Assembly: GCF_011745365.1 (NCBI RefSeq)
Contig: NW_024468910.1
Span: 5,133,172 to 5,197,171 of the forward strand
DNA: 64,000 nucleotides
Source: Cryphonectria parasitica EP155
Taxonomy: Eukaryota; Ascomycota; Sordariomycetes; Diaporthales; Cryphonectriaceae
Direction: 5' to 3'
This document shows, piece by piece, positions 12,847-25,861 of this stretch. Under the pieces are notes generated by a model. That model worked only from the letters and a program-made list of their open reading frames with translations, was not told the DNA's origin and did not search any database. Position 1 is the first letter of the stretch. Every line of letters starts with the position of its first letter. The translations under genes and the position numbers were made by a program.

Positions 12847-14367
12847 GGGATGTTTCCGGTGGTTGGCTGTTCGTGAGGCCTCCGCCACATGTTTGTCATG
12901 TATTCAGACCGCATCTCACGCTGCTGGTTGACCCCGCGGTTGAACTCGGCGGCATGGTGCGCCTGCGCGTGAATCTCGGGCATGGGCGACGGCTGGGTTC
13001 TGTCTTGGTATGGAGGACCGGTAATCTCCTGTCGAGGACCGGTCTTGAGAATCGAGGTATAATCGGTCCGCCGCGCATCGGGGTAGTCTGAGGATTGGGG
13101 TCAACACAGGGACATTCTAGTAATCCCGCTAGAAGGAGGAGGGGGAGGAGAAGGAGGAGGCAGAAGCTTCTCTGGAGCATACCTGGCTGGATGAGCTGGG
13201 GGTGCGGAGCGCCCCCAAACTGACCGGGCGTGTTGCTGTAGACGATCTCGCCCTGTGGTCCGCCCAGCAGAGAGGCGCTCTGCTCAGCGGCAGCGGCAGC
13301 CTCGCGCGCCTTGGACGCACCTGGCCTCTTCTCGCCGGCCAGGTCAGCCTCTGTAAAGCCCTGCTTGCGAGCTTTGGTCTCCCAGTAGTCATCCCGCACG
13401 CGCCTCCCATTTACGATGACGCGGCTGCCAAACTGTCGAAACATGCTGCGGGCCGTGACAATGGCGATCTGCCTCGACCGGTAGGAGAAGGGAAGGATCT
13501 CCTGGCTCACGAGGTCGTCCTTCTCGGTCTGGTTGGCGATGATCTTGAAGAGGGAGCGGTTCTTGTTGAAGAGCAGGTACGAGTCCCGGTAGCCGAGAAC
13601 CCTGGCGCACTCGGTGGCCAGCATGAACAGCTTATCCCCTCTGTTGGGCACGAGGAAGGTCCTGCAGCGGTACTCCCGGTTGCCAGTCAGGGCGCCATTG
13701 GGCATGACCTTCTTCTCGCCGTTCTCGTCGATCTCCCTGGGCAGGTATTCGTCGCCGCCTGGGCCGAGCTGGTCTGTGGTGTGGTCGCGGACGGTCGGCA
13801 GGGCCTTCAGGGTCGACTTGGTTGGCGTGGGCTTGGGCGGCGAGGAGGCCGACGCCTGGGAAGGCGTGTACGCCGGCTGCTGCGGCCCCGGAAGAGGTGC
13901 ATTCTGCGACTGGGGCGTCTGCGGCGGGATTGGCGGCTGCATGGGAGCTGTCGGCGGAGCAGTGCTCTCTGCGACGGGGCCAGGAACGGATGATTTCATG
14001 GGCTTTACACGTTTCCAAGGTGGGTTCTGATCTGCTACTTGCGCAACAGCGCCATCAGCCTGGATTCCTCGCTGCTTTGTTTTGTTTTTGCGTCGCACCG
14101 CCCTGAACATGTAACATGAGACATGTCGATGGCGACCGAAGTATAGCTACACAAGCTTGACCACAACATACCGTCATCCCCAGCCGGAACAGCAGCGGCG
14201 GTAGCAGCAGATGTCGGCGCTTGAGACTTATCTGGCGATCGCTCCCTCTTGGCGCCTCGGGAGTTTTGGCTGAGCGAGTCTACCCAACAACGTACATCAT
14301 CAGCACCAGCACTTAATCATGGAAATCAGGATGACAAGAAGATTGTTGCCATGTGTAAAAGACGACA

Positions 14368-14420
<53 letters not shown>

Positions 14421-14913
14421 GAGAATGTATGTGTTGTGGTGAGCGCGGGTGGACCGGATTGCTTCTGCTGCTGCTGCTGATGTTGGTGACGCGATGCGAC
14501 GCGGTGGGATGCGATGCGCTGTGCTGTGCTGTGGTGCGCTGCGGTGCGATGCAGTGCGGCGGCGGCGGTGCGGCGGGCGCGCACGCGGTGTGGTGGAGGT
14601 GGAGGTAGTGGTGGTGGTGGTGGTGGTGGTGGGAGCGGCGGCCATGGTGGTGGTGGAGGTGGTGGCCATGGGAGGAGGTGGTGGTGGTGCGGGTGCAGGA
14701 CAGGGCAGCGCAGCAGCAGAGCGCGGGCCAGACAGGGCACGCCCGGGCCCAGCGGGACGAGGGGTCGCGATGGCTCATGTGTGTGACATTTTTTTTTATA
14801 TTTTTTATATAGAATTATAAGAAAAAAGGGGCGGAGGCGAACTTACCAGAGGACGCGAGGGCAGCAGGATTGATTGTCGCACTATCAACGCCTTTGGGCT
14901 GTGCGGAGTACAT
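12177..14913 (-). CDS. RSC7: SWI/SNF and RSC chromatin-remodelling complex subunit, Rsc7/Swp82 (Npl6) family
   Basis: Four exons are inferred: 14913-14847, 14279-14172, 14034-13183 and 13087-12177, giving 645 residues. The short first exon begins MYSAQPKGVDSATINP and ends at a clean GTAAGT donor. All junctions are in phase. The conserved CRC-subunit domain spans roughly residues 160-280; it includes GDKLFMLATECARVLGYRD, LLFNKNRSL and FGSRVIVNGRRVRDDYW. Family members are non-catalytic subunits that stabilise RSC or SWI/SNF, which move nucleosomes in the nucleus. Filamentous fungi often have one gene where yeast has NPL6 and SWP82, so the symbol is approximate. The C-terminal half, after about residue 340, is Gln/Pro/Ser-rich with a run of about 14 Gln. 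Intron 1 is 567 nt, far longer than other introns here, and is filled with microsatellites. Confidence 0.94.
12804..12845 (-). repeat. CAG/CTG repeat encoding polyglutamine in the RSC7-like protein
   Basis: Fourteen uninterrupted CTG units on the plus strand, read as CAG in the minus-strand gene. They lie inside the last exon and encode a Gln run in the disordered C-terminal half. Confidence 0.95.
14280..14846 (-). repeat. Microsatellite-filled first intron of the RSC7-like gene
   Basis: The inferred intron contains, in plus-strand order: a GT run (14370-14410), a short CTG run (14463-14480), a degenerate array of GCGATGC/GTGCT-like 5-7-mers (about 14489-14575), and a TGG-rich block (about 14589-14690). 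A T/A-rich stretch follows close to the donor. On the sense strand these become CA and CCA repeats. The G-rich strand is the template strand. Confidence 0.85.
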
Positions 14914-17900
14914 GAGCACAGCTGCGAGTCTTTTCAACGAGGAACAGAGACCAAACGGGTCTGCGCAACGACGTGTCTTGATATAGTCGGAGGGAAGGGG
15001 TCGAGGGTGGATGGATACGATGCAAGGAGATGGCGAAGCTCGTCCTGCGTCGGCAAGCGGCGATCTGGTTGCAGGGCAGGGCAGGCAAGGCAAGGGGGCG
15101 CACGCGGAGCAAGCCTGTGTGTGTGTGGTTGGCGCAGATCCCACTGCCCAGAAATACTAAACAAACAAATAAAATAGAGGGCCGTGTCGAAGCAGTGAGA
15201 AGGGGGAAAAAGGATAAGTAAAGAAAAGGAATGATGGGCAGTCGAAGCCCTTTCTTTGTGGTTGCTTGCTGGGACGGGGATCTTGTGTGTCAGTCCTTGT
15301 CCAGGCGCCCCTTCCCTTCTGATGGTAGTGGAAGAAAGGGAAGGGGAAAAAAGAAAAAGCAAAACAAAAAAAGAGCAGAGATGGTTCGCTTCGCTTCCCG
15401 GTTAGTACCCTCAGTGCTGGGTCCTAGGTACTCTCGGTACGCGACCACAAGCTGGATGATGATGTAGGGTCGTCGCCTGTTCCGGCTTGGTCGGTGGCAA
15501 GAAGTCGCAACGTCAGTGGAGAGCCACGGGGGGGTCCTGGGAGCTCCAGCGCGAACAGCGGGAGAAATGCAATGCGCTGCTACTGCTGCTGCTACTGCTG
15601 CTGCTGCACGGCACTGCCCTTCGCGGCGGGAACCACAAAAAAAGAGACAGAGAGCTAGAGCAGTCCCCTCTTGTTCTTGGCCCTAGCGGTCGGAAGAAAA
15701 GGAAGAAAAAAAAACAATTAATAAAAGAAACTTGCTTCTGATCAGGGCAACGCCTCCCAAGACCAGAACTAATCCCAATGAGTCAACGTAAGGAGAAGGA
15801 TCTCAGGCATGAGGCGTCAAAACCCGGGAGGATGGGTTGGCAACCATGACCTTTCCCTCCAAAATATCCGGGATAGAAGAACAAGTCCAGTAAGTCTACC
15901 AAAGTCCCAGCTAGCTACTGGCTACTGTAGCGTGTCAAGTAGCTAAGTCCACTAGCGATGAGACTTGTCGAGGGTGGTCATTGGAATGATGGGGCCACCT
16001 GGGTTGACTTGACACTGTGCGGCCGGCCAGGGAAGAGACTTGAGGGGGGGAGACTTGGGCGAACCGCTTTTTTGATTCTGGTAGCCTCGTCATGTGGCCC
16101 GTCTCGTGTCGGGCCGTTCGTCCTCGTGAGCGAGCTGGACAAAAAATGGATCTCCTTCTCTGCCGTGTCTCGAGGGATGCGCACGTCGACCTGAGACGAT
16201 GGCAAGACGCCCACTATTTCCGCAAAGAAAGGGCTGTCTGTGCTGGTGCTCTAAATGCCGATGAGGGTCCTCGTCAACTTGCAGGTGCCCGTGCTTGCCG
16301 AGACGTGCCGGCAGGTGGTAGGTAGTGGTAGCCCTTAACTTTCTGGAGTGATCGATCTTATTTCTGCCCCTTCAAAGAACAGATTGAGAGCTTGTGCGGG
16401 AGAGAAGGTTGCCCGTGTGCTTTCAAGGGTGCTATTGATACCCCAGACACAGACAAGGGGTCCATCTAAAAAGAAGAAGCCTGCGCTACGTGTGTGTTCG
16501 ACAATAGAAAAGACCACCAGCAGTATCCTTGCACTAAAAGCGGATATCGCTAAAAGAGAGAGAAGAGGGACTGAAGAGGAGGGGGGGGGGTAAGCGTATT
16601 AAACCGATGCGTGTGAGCGGAGGGGGGAGGGGACGACGCGAAGGTGGAGTGGAGTATATCGGATCGCATCGATGAAGTAGGGGTTGGGAATAGCAATCTG
16701 TAGGATGGGAATTCAAAGCCACCAACTCGGCGATATGGCTTGTACAGGCCTGCCTCTGGCGCGCCTCGTACTTGCCCTTCCTCTGTCCTCTTCACCTTTT
16801 CATCCCGCCTCCCGTTCCCAAAAAAGAACAAGAGACAACTCGACTGAGAGCGTTTCAGTTTGAATACGAGCAGATATGATTAATAGTAATAATGATGGTG
16901 TAATGTGTGGAGGAGGAGATGGTAACAATGATATGGTGATAAGAGTCAGTGGAGAGGCGGCGCCAGGCATGGCTATGGTACAATGGCGGCCGTTGAGCTC
17001 AGTGGTAGGAAGGCAGGAGGACCCCTATAGTGCCAGGTGATTGCTTCACTGTCGCCCACGGGAAGGCGCAAAGTACTTGTGGTACTTTCGTACAGACGCG
17101 GGTGGCCTGTGCTGTAGCTTGGGAGGGCCCCCTTCCCTTGCCTGGTCCTTGCGCCACCCGTCTTGCAGCTTTTAGACAGGACCCCAACCCCAGGGCGGCG
17201 TGGGCGGATCGAGGCCTGAAGGAGGAGGGGTGTCCACTGGTCCACTGTACTGCACGGCACGGCACCCGCATGGGGGGGCAGATCCTGCAAGGAGAAAGAA
17301 ATTCCAGCGGTACTGCGGCGATACGTCCTGTGATAGTTGCCCCGTGCATGAGCAGGGGCCAGCGTACTATGTAGGCGGTGCATGAGCTGGGACTACCATT
17401 GATCCTCCTGTTCGTGCGAATTTCATCCGAGAGTGACGAAGTGACGGTTTTCTCCTTCTTTTCTTGACTCTTCAGCTCCAGCAGCAGCATCATCATCATC
17501 TGACAAGACGCAGAATTTTATTTTTTGAGCAATGAAGAGTCACCATCCAACCTACGAAAGTCCAGCCGTGCTAAAGCTAAGAGGGACATGCAGCAGGCAG
17601 ACAAGAGAAACGACAGTGGAGCATGCGACAAATGCAAGTCGCAAGGACTCATGATTGTCATGGTATCACCTCCCCCATGTCGCCGAAATCTTTATAATTT
17701 TTTGTTTTTGTTTTTGGAAATGCCATATACTACCCTTTTGCGTTAGATTCCGCGCTTAGCTCACTGATGAGGGTCTATCTCGTCAGCTCGCCACGGACCC
17801 CGACCAGATGACTGCCTGACATGGGATAAAAGTCCTCCTGCATGCCGGTGATGTATTCTGTACAGTCAGTCCACGTGTTTGAGAAGGCAGATCTAGGTGC

Positions 17901-18599
17901 AGCCGAGGAAGAGAAGAAAGAAAACCGAAAAAAAGGGAAAAGGATGACTGTGCATATGGAAGGAATGCTGATGATGCTAGATTCTGGAAGGCAGACCTAC
18001 CAAGAAGGCTGCATTCAAGAAGTATAAACTCATTCTGTAGCCTGTTGGGTGTCCGGGTCCTCGTTCTCGACAAGAGGGATGTATGTGCCCGAAGCTTAAA
18101 GAAAACGTAATCTTAGCTGACCGATGCAGATTAGTGACCTTAGACGTTCATGATGGGCAACAAATGCGCGTCCTCACTGCATGGGGCTCCTGCTGAACCG
18201 CTCTTCTTGAATCGCCAACTTGTGATTCCATAGACCAGAGTATATGTAGCCTTCAATATTACGGCAGCAGACGATGTCAAGCACATGTATCATCAGCTAC
18301 AAGGCCGTGCGCGCATGAGCCCTTCCACAAGGAGCCTATCTATCATGCTACCAAAAGAAAGAGGATTTTGGTTTGGGGGGGTTTTTTTTTTTTAAATTAA
18401 AATAACAATAATAATAATAGTAAAAGTAACAACATGCACCATTCTTCCGCTGTCAACGCAACGTTAAGTCGTGGCCTGGCTGGGAGCATTGATTGTTCAT
18501 CTCCAGCTGCAAATACACCCTGTGACGGGTCACTTCCCTTGTCCGAAAGAAGCAACCTCGTGACGCTCTGGAGGCACTATTCTTCTTATGTGCAGTAAG

Positions 18600-18645
18600 C
18601 ATGTACTGTAGTACCAAGGTACCCGAGTACTTCGGTACGTACATG
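18600..18645. repeat. GTAC-rich nested inverted repeat
   Basis: CATGTAC at 18600-18606 pairs with GTACATG at 18639-18645. Between them lie further near-palindromes built on GTACC, GGTACC and GAGTACTTCGG. Sequences of this GTAC/GGTACC style are common in spacer DNA of Sordariomycetes (from memory). Its function is not known. Confidence 0.75.
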
Positions 18646-20433
18646 GCTCCTTCTGCTCCTCTCTCACAATGTTATACAATAGTGTCTGTCATATTTCACG
18701 ACTGCCTTCCTTATTCGGCGGTACGTACTTGCCGCAGAGCTTATTGCAGGTGCTAACCTTTTCAACCAATGATATCTTTTCTTCTCAAGAAAAGAAGGAG
18801 GGAGCTTTCCCTCCCATTCTCCTCTCGTGTTCCTGTACCTCCTACACCATCACCTCCTGCTGCATGCTGCCCTGCCCTGCAGGAGGGCGTTTCAAAGATC
18901 CATCGAATGCAGTCAAGTCAATTCCCATCCGACGTGAAGCGCCCGTGCATGACGGATCCCTCCACGAAACGAGGCGGCAACAGGCACCACAAAAACAAAT
19001 TCGACCCACCTCTTGATCTCTCCTTGGTCATTTTCAGCGTCAAGTCATGTCGAGTCAAGTCAGGTCAACACTTACCATGCATGCCACCTTTCTCTTTGTT
19101 TGGCTCATGCTGCGTTCCAAGACCTCGGACACGCCCTGTTCTCGCGATAGCCGTGGGAGCCCTATTGCTGCAGCCGCCGTCTCAGCATGCCCTGCCCACC
19201 GTGGGTACCGTCAGATGAATGCTGGGAACCTCCCCACCACCACCTGGGGCACAACATGAGTGGCGAGCCCTGGGCTGGGAAGAGATACCACCATAATACT
19301 TATGGTACAGGGCTGAAGGATTCAATCCGCATTGCCGCTGTTCGCTACATCTTGGCCCAATGGGATCCAGAGTCCTCACCGGGATCACACTGGCCGACAA
19401 CCCGAGTTTCTCGCACGGACAACGTTTTGCCTGCTCTCGAGCGTCCAACAACTATCATGGTACATGCTACGACCCGATCCTTGATGATTTGTGCATGACA
19501 GTGGTCTGGATGGGGCTTCACCGACGACGGCCGCATCGATCTGCGTTACGAGATGCGCATCAAGGACCTGGATGCCCCTAGCTGCGGTCCTCAAAATTAC
19601 ATGGTCACATTCACTATACATGTGTGCTGAGCATATCATAGTACAGTTTGACAGGGCTGCCGCTTGACTGACTGCCCGACCTGCCGACCTTTTCATCCAC
19701 GAGTACGACCATTGTAATTCAGCCTACAGCCACCGTCATGCACACCCTAGCAGGGCCACAGTACATCTGTCTCTAAACCGTCCGGGGTCTGATCACCCCA
19801 TCGGCACGGCGCACGGCGTAGTGGATCACCACCGAGCTACGTCCTGCAATAACCCGCGTGCCCGGACTTTAACTTCGCGCCCGACCGAGTCCATCGTGGC
19901 ATGCGAGGGCATGGGCATCATACAACGGCGGATCTGATCCTCTACATGCCTTAAGCTCGCTTGGTCCCAGATGCAGGTTCACGACTCGTCATCCCCCCCC
20001 CCCCCCCGGAGATAAAATTTTTGTTGACACAGAGGCGCAGCTCCATCTCTCCTCTAGATTTGTGTCAAGGGCAAGATGGTGGTAATCAGACGAGACATGA
20101 CCAAAAGTACAGGCGAGCAGAATACCGCTCAGGTCCGGATGCTACTGAAGGCTCCGTGTACTCCGTGCTTGGCGCTTTATGCCTGCAGCCCAAAAACTTT
20201 GACCGCCTCGGGAAAAGATTACCTTGCGAGACATGGGAGGGGCATCAGATCGCAGCAATACTTCCATGACATTTAGCATCTTTGTCTCTGCGTGTCGCGG
20301 CGGATCGATGGAGTTGCCACAAGCCTGCCCTCCTCTAGCTTGATTCCCTCCGATTTGGACGCGACCATTTCTCCTCTAGAGATCCAGCACAGAGGGTCAA
20401 GACAGACAAAAGCGCCGAAAAAGTACCAGTTTC

Positions 20434-20516
20434 CCCCCTCTTCTTCTTCTTCTTATTCTTCTTGTTCTTTTTTTTTCTCTTTCTTTTTCTTTCTTTTTTT
20501 GGTGGCCTGCCGCATT
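20434..20516. repeat. Polypyrimidine (TTC/TTTCT) tract
   Basis: About 80 bases, nearly all T and C, beginning with TTC units and ending with TTTCTTT-like units. It is non-coding as far as can be seen. Confidence 0.85.
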
Positions 20517-22570
20517 ATATTCCGCGGTCATCGCCGGCAGCAGGACACTTTCTGCACAATCACCAGCTGCGTGTGGACATACGTCCTGGATACCTCTCGA
20601 TCCCGATCCCCCTCCCCTTTCCAAAAAAGAAAAAAGAAAAAAAGAAGGAAGAAGAGTACAAAGCCTGTGATAGATGAGTTTTGCTCTAGCTAGAAGGGGT
20701 AGGTAGCACACAAGTCTCTTCACCACAGTACATTCGCAAGGCTGCATTGTACGGACGTGTTAGCCAAGCCACACCCATCCCTGAAACGGATCGAGAGGGG
20801 CTACCGAGTACTATAATGGACTACTAGTACTGATTTCCAGGTTCCAGCCGCGCCAAAGTTCCCACACACGCAACCCCCCATCACGAGATGTCCGTTCACG
20901 GGCTCATGGACGGGACACCCATGCGTTCTCTAAGTGGCCACAGACTGCAGCCATGGACAGTTACATCCGTGACCACGTTTGCCGGCAGCCTCTTCACCAA
21001 GCAGGTTGCATGTATATAAAATGTGTATACGTGTGTGCAACACGTTTTTGGTGCATTGAGAACAATGGAAGCAGATGGGGGCTCGGCTACAAGTCTGTGA
21101 TAGCCCTCGGGCATCTCCACGAACAAGAGGCGTCAAAGCTCCACTTGCAGGTCACTTACAGTAGATGATGCTGACCGGATCGACGGGCAGAAAATACTTT
21201 TTGTCCCTTAGTGGCGATCGGTCATGACCCCGGCCTCCAGGATGGAAGGAGGACGCGCCACAGCTGAAGCCGTAACCCTCGAACGAGCCGACGCTTTCTT
21301 TACGGAAAATTCTCTCCCCAAGGCAGTGAGCAACTCACTAGATGCCATTAACCCCTGGTAACAGAGCTGGCACCGGCTGAGAAAACAGCTGACGATGGCA
21401 GACGTGACGTCGCCATCAGCGCCAGGTCGAGGCCTGGTCGAAGACTATCACTGCAAGCTGAGACCACTCCGACATGGACAGTCAGCACAAACGCAGGGCG
21501 ACAGTGCCGGCCCCAAGGGTGATATACTGTATCTGGAGCACTGTCCGGCCGGCCGGCAAAGATCAACTTAACAGACTCGACATATCACCCATTTCAACGA
21601 GGCCAATGGAATCTGACCCTCTCGATTGGTCAGGCATAGCGCAGTTCATGGCGGGCCTTAACAGCCTTGGCGTCAGCTTGATGATTCTCGGGGACACACA
21701 GTACCCAAGTTCATGTCTTCATCCTGTATTCATATCGCACCAGGCGTCCCAACAGAAACCATCCGTCAGCGGATAGCATGTGCAATAAGCTCTGTCCCTC
21801 GCAAAATACTGTGCAGATCCCGAGCTATGTTCCAGAACGGCGCCGAAGAGGGCATAGAACGCAGCGGCAGGTGGAGGCACCGTCCATACCCCTTGCTCAC
21901 ACCCGCCCCACTTCTCTCTTTTGTGCGGTGCGTAACGAAGGTTGTGTAGCATGAAAGAGCTTTGACTCAGGCATGAGTAAGAAGAGGGTGTGAAGGAAAG
22001 GTGCAGGACTAGGCCTGGGCGCGTAGGTACCCCAAAGTTGAGACGGGTGTGCGACTTTGGCGGCAGGGGGTTTGACTCTTGGCCAGGCCCTCAAGGGTAC
22101 AAGACCTGATTGGCTCCTCGCAGCGTCGCAGCGGAGCGTGTCCAGCTGATGTGTCCCAAGCACTTTCACGCCTTTCACAAATCTCGAATCGTCGAATCAT
22201 GGGCCGAACGCAGACTCGACCTCTCGTCGAATTCTCGGGAAGGCAGGCGTTGTACAAGCTCGATTCGGAAGCAGCACCGTGGTGTGGCTTCGGAGCACTT
22301 TCAGGTTATTCTCTAGCCGAGCCTTATCGGTGTTATAAACCGGAAGAGTGAAAGATTGAGCCGCGACAAGCCACTCTAGGCCCGTCGCAATCGTCCAGAA
22401 GGGTCACTACGCTGCCAAGCTTTTATCGCCTGAGGAATTGAGAGAGAGGACAAGAAGCAGAGCCTCAGAGCGGCGAGGCGAAGGTGGTGGCCGCGGCGGT
22501 GACCACACCAACTCGATGACGATCCGGGGCACCACCATCACCGCTACCAACCACTACTAACCACTGCTGC

Positions 22571-22593
22571 CACCACCACCACCACCACCACCA
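22571..22593. repeat. (CCA)n microsatellite
   Basis: About seven to eight CAC/CCA units in non-coding DNA, within a longer stretch rich in CACCA and CTACCA-like words from about 22515. Confidence 0.85.
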
Positions 22594-25500
22594 TCAATCA
22601 GCGCCAGGGCATGGGGACCTGTTCGTTGCGTGTGCGTTGCAGGCCACTCCAGCGGGAGCCCACCCTTGTTTCCCGCATTGCGTCTTGGGGATCCCCAGCT
22701 TGATTCACCCCTTCCCTTGCAGGCCTTCACGATCCTTCTATACGCTTTTCCGCTGAAGATCGTGTGTGGTGGAGCACATCTGTGTCAAGATCCGATGTAT
22801 GTATCCTGTAAGTCATCCGCCCACACACCACGGGCCACGAGGCCCGATGCCGCGCCTCTTAACAAAGCACCCCCTCCCCCCCCCAAAGAAAGATGGTTTC
22901 CACAAGCTCCAGGCCCTTTCTGGAGAGTGAGATCTCGGAAACGGGTTCTATTGCGCAAGAAGCAGGAACTCTGTGCCTTTTTGGAGGGCAGGGGGCTCCA
23001 GCAGATATCGGGCCCAGCTGTTGATTCAATCTGCCCGCCGCCCAGCTCGCACACTTGTACCTCCTCCGTACTGTGTTCACAATGGCGTGGCAACGCCGGC
23101 GAGTTTCCTGAGTTGCGATTAGTCGGAGGTGCTAGGTCCCAGGTCCGTGTCGTCGTCGCACGAGTGGTCTGAGCTCCTGTTCCCGTCTTGCTGCTTTGCT
23201 GCAGTGCGAGGATAGTGCGACGTCACGTAGGACCGCAGGATGGACCTCTCCTCCTAGTGAAGTCGCACCCCATCAGGTGTGTTCGTCTTCCCGCGCCGCC
23301 GTGCGTCCAGGCCACGACAGGAGACGGGAAGAAGATGACAGGCGGAGCTAGCTATTTACCAATATCGTGGACCGGGCTAAATTAGTGGCTGACTCCGGTT
23401 TGGGCCATAATATTGATCATTGTTAACAGACCATGTCGGGACGACTGGAGTTCATACCTCCGTCATTTGCCATTGGTGAGAGAGGGTCTGGGCTACAGCA
23501 CACTCGATTTTCCGACATGGGCTGCGATGGGTTTCCCACCCCTTCCCTCTTTCTTCAGACCACTTTTCTACCGAAGATGAAGGTGGGGCCGGGAGGCAAG
23601 ACGGGACAAAGGTTTCAAGTCAAGATCCAACGAGTGGATGAGCAGATATGCTCGCAATCTACCATAGTACGCCGACACGACACATCTGCACTGCAACCCC
23701 GAGGGATCCGCGACCGCGAAACAGACCACCCACTTACATGCAGCTGAAAGGAGGGTGTGGTCCGGCACAGACAGAGAAGGGAGAGAGAAATAGAAAGGCA
23801 CATCGGGCCACGAGGAGAAAAGGCGAATGCGGGTGGTGGGGGGGGGGGGCGTGTGTCTGGGAAAAGAAGAAAAAAAAAGTGGTGTCCACCGCAAGGATTC
23901 CTTGAATCCCAGCAACGCTGTACGCTGACGCACAAAGAGGGCCCGAAAGGAGGTCAGATGCCTCACACCCTTGCTGACCTGCAGGCGCCCTGCAAGGAAG
24001 CACGCCGAGGCGTGTGCAAGCACACCCTGCGGCAAGCAGCGCTCTTTTCTCATGCCGTCGAGATTGGTGAGCTGGTTTCCGTTCTGGGAAGCTGGAATGA
24101 AGGAAGAGGGAAAGAGCTGCTGGGTATGACTTTTCTTTCCCCTTCTCCTCTCTATCTCTTCTCTGGTTTCCTAATAACCCGATTGCTTCCAAGAGACACA
24201 CACCCCACCAACCAAACCGAGTTGACTGAAAAGCGGTGCGGCCGTCCTTGTCTCGGACGTGATGGAACCCTCACATCCCCGATGATGTCAAGCGTGCAGT
24301 TCTTTGGTCATGCCGGCAGCAAGGGCGACGAGATGCTGCTGCTGATGGCTTGTTAGAGTCATTGCTTTTTCCCCCCCCCTTTCTTCCCTCTCTTTCCCCT
24401 GCAAGGACTAGGGCAAGGCTTTTGAGGTCAAGTGCCTCTTTTTGTTTTATTTTAATATTTTTTTGGTTTATTTTCAATCATTTTTTTCTGGGTCCTCTTT
24501 CCAACGTTACACTGTGGGGCACTGACTACAGGGTACAGGATGAAAAGTATGGTACACACGGTACAGATCGCGAGTACGGGCTGAAGTTTACTCGAGGGAA
24601 CTAAAAAGTACGAAAGGATCACTCGTCACGCAGTAAGACGAAATGTCGTTGTCGGTGGAGCAGCTACCAGTGGAGTTCTCTCGTTGGAAAGCGCTCAGAC
24701 CAGCCAGGAAGACGTGCGGAACTTGCAGGCAGTGGATCCTGTCATCATCCTTCCTCACCACGCGACCTTTGTGTCTGTGCTCTCTCGTCCTCTCTTCCCC
24801 CCCCCTCCCTGTCTTTCCTTTCCGTCCCTCCTTTTCTCTTCTCCCTCTCCCTCTCTCCTTGCTACCCGCACCTCGAAGGAGAAGAAGCCTACTGTGGTAC
24901 CCTCGAGCCGCGGCGGGGCCCACCCAAGTAGTCGTCGTCGATCCCCCCCCCCCCTACGGCATGAGCTTTCTTGTTTTGTGTTTCCCAACCCCAAGCCAAA
25001 AAGGTTTACCCATCGGGAACTTATCTTATCACCGTTCAACGCCGTGATGCTAAAAGTAGTGGTCGGATTGCTAATCCAAGTCTTGGAATGCCCAACTTGG
25101 CCTCCCCCACATGAAAACCTGCAGGGCTTCTTTTTCTTTTTATTCTATTTTCTCTTGACTTTTTTCCTTCTTTTTTTCTTTCTTTTTCCGTTCCTTCTTC
25201 TTGGCTTGTCACCTTCTCTTTTTCGCCACCGGCGCTCACGGTGGTTTTCTTCTTGTTGCTGCTGCCTTTTCGAACCCCGCTGCCCCGTACGCGTCAGGTT
25301 TCAGGACTGTGTGGAGTCCCTCTTTTGGGGCTGTTTTCTTGGGCTGACGGGCATGATATCTGGTGGATCCAGCCCCATGTCAGTCATACCCTAGGCTGCC
25401 CTGGCCGAGAGGGGAAATTCCACAGTACTATTACTGCTGTGCTGTCCAATTAATCAAGCCAAACGGGCTATGGGTTTAAACTTGCACCTTGTCGAATATT

Positions 25501-25723
25501 GACTGTGTGCCGCCGGGTTTGACTCCGGGAATTTTGCGGTGGCATGTGCGCTGAAATACTTCTATGGGGAATGGGGAGTGGGGGAGAAAGGCCGCCCCTT
25601 GGTTTCCAAGAATTGGGCTGCTTGGGAGGGGCTTCCGACCAGGTCAAGCCCAGTACCTGGACTACTATTGTGGTTGTGGTTTATGTATACATGCTAATGT
25701 ACATAAGAAATGGCCAGGCGAAG

Positions 25724-25861
25724 TTGGATGGCTGGTTGGCTGACTGACTGGCTGACTGACTGGCTGGCTGGCTGGCTGGCTGGTGGGTGCGTGGGGTGGG
25801 AAGAGGAAGGGGGGTGTGTGGATGGATGGATGGACGATGATGATGGGATGGATGGATGGGA
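25724..25861. repeat. Compound tetranucleotide microsatellite
   Basis: GGCT and GACT units alternate and then run as pure GGCT (about 25732-25782). A G-rich linker follows, then GGAT/GGAC units (about 25819-25860). CAG and CCAGCA words follow to about 25972. The G-rich linker with the GGCT block could form quadruplex structures. Confidence 0.9.

Larger units (their letters stand above)
14914..22600. other. Gene desert, first part
   Basis: No gene could be supported on either strand. The first few hundred bases must include the promoter of the RSC7-like gene. The remainder has roughly balanced base composition broken by A, C and T runs (for example near 15710, 18381 and 19988), a CTG run near 15577-15607, a polypyrimidine tract at 20434-20516, GTAC-rich inverted repeats near 18600 and 20807, and a CCA run ending the tract. 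A TAGCTCAGTGGTAG-like string near 16996 resembles a tRNA A box, but no B box or tRNA fold follows. Open frames reach at most about 160 codons and show no known motif. Confidence 0.6.

Noticed and set aside
14313..14775. Thr/His-rich start of the RSC7-like gene within 14.3-14.8 kb
   Set aside because: These frames translate microsatellites and have no good donor; the exon at 14847-14913 fits in phase with a consensus donor.
16985..17060. tRNA-like A box (GCTCAGTGGTAG)
   Set aside because: No B box (GGTTCRANNC) at the expected distance and no cloverleaf stems could be formed by eye.
17756..17825. Possible box C/D snoRNA or hammerhead core (CTGATGAG then CTGA)
   Set aside because: No complementary terminal stem around the boxes and no GAAA element for a hammerhead, so the match is likely chance.
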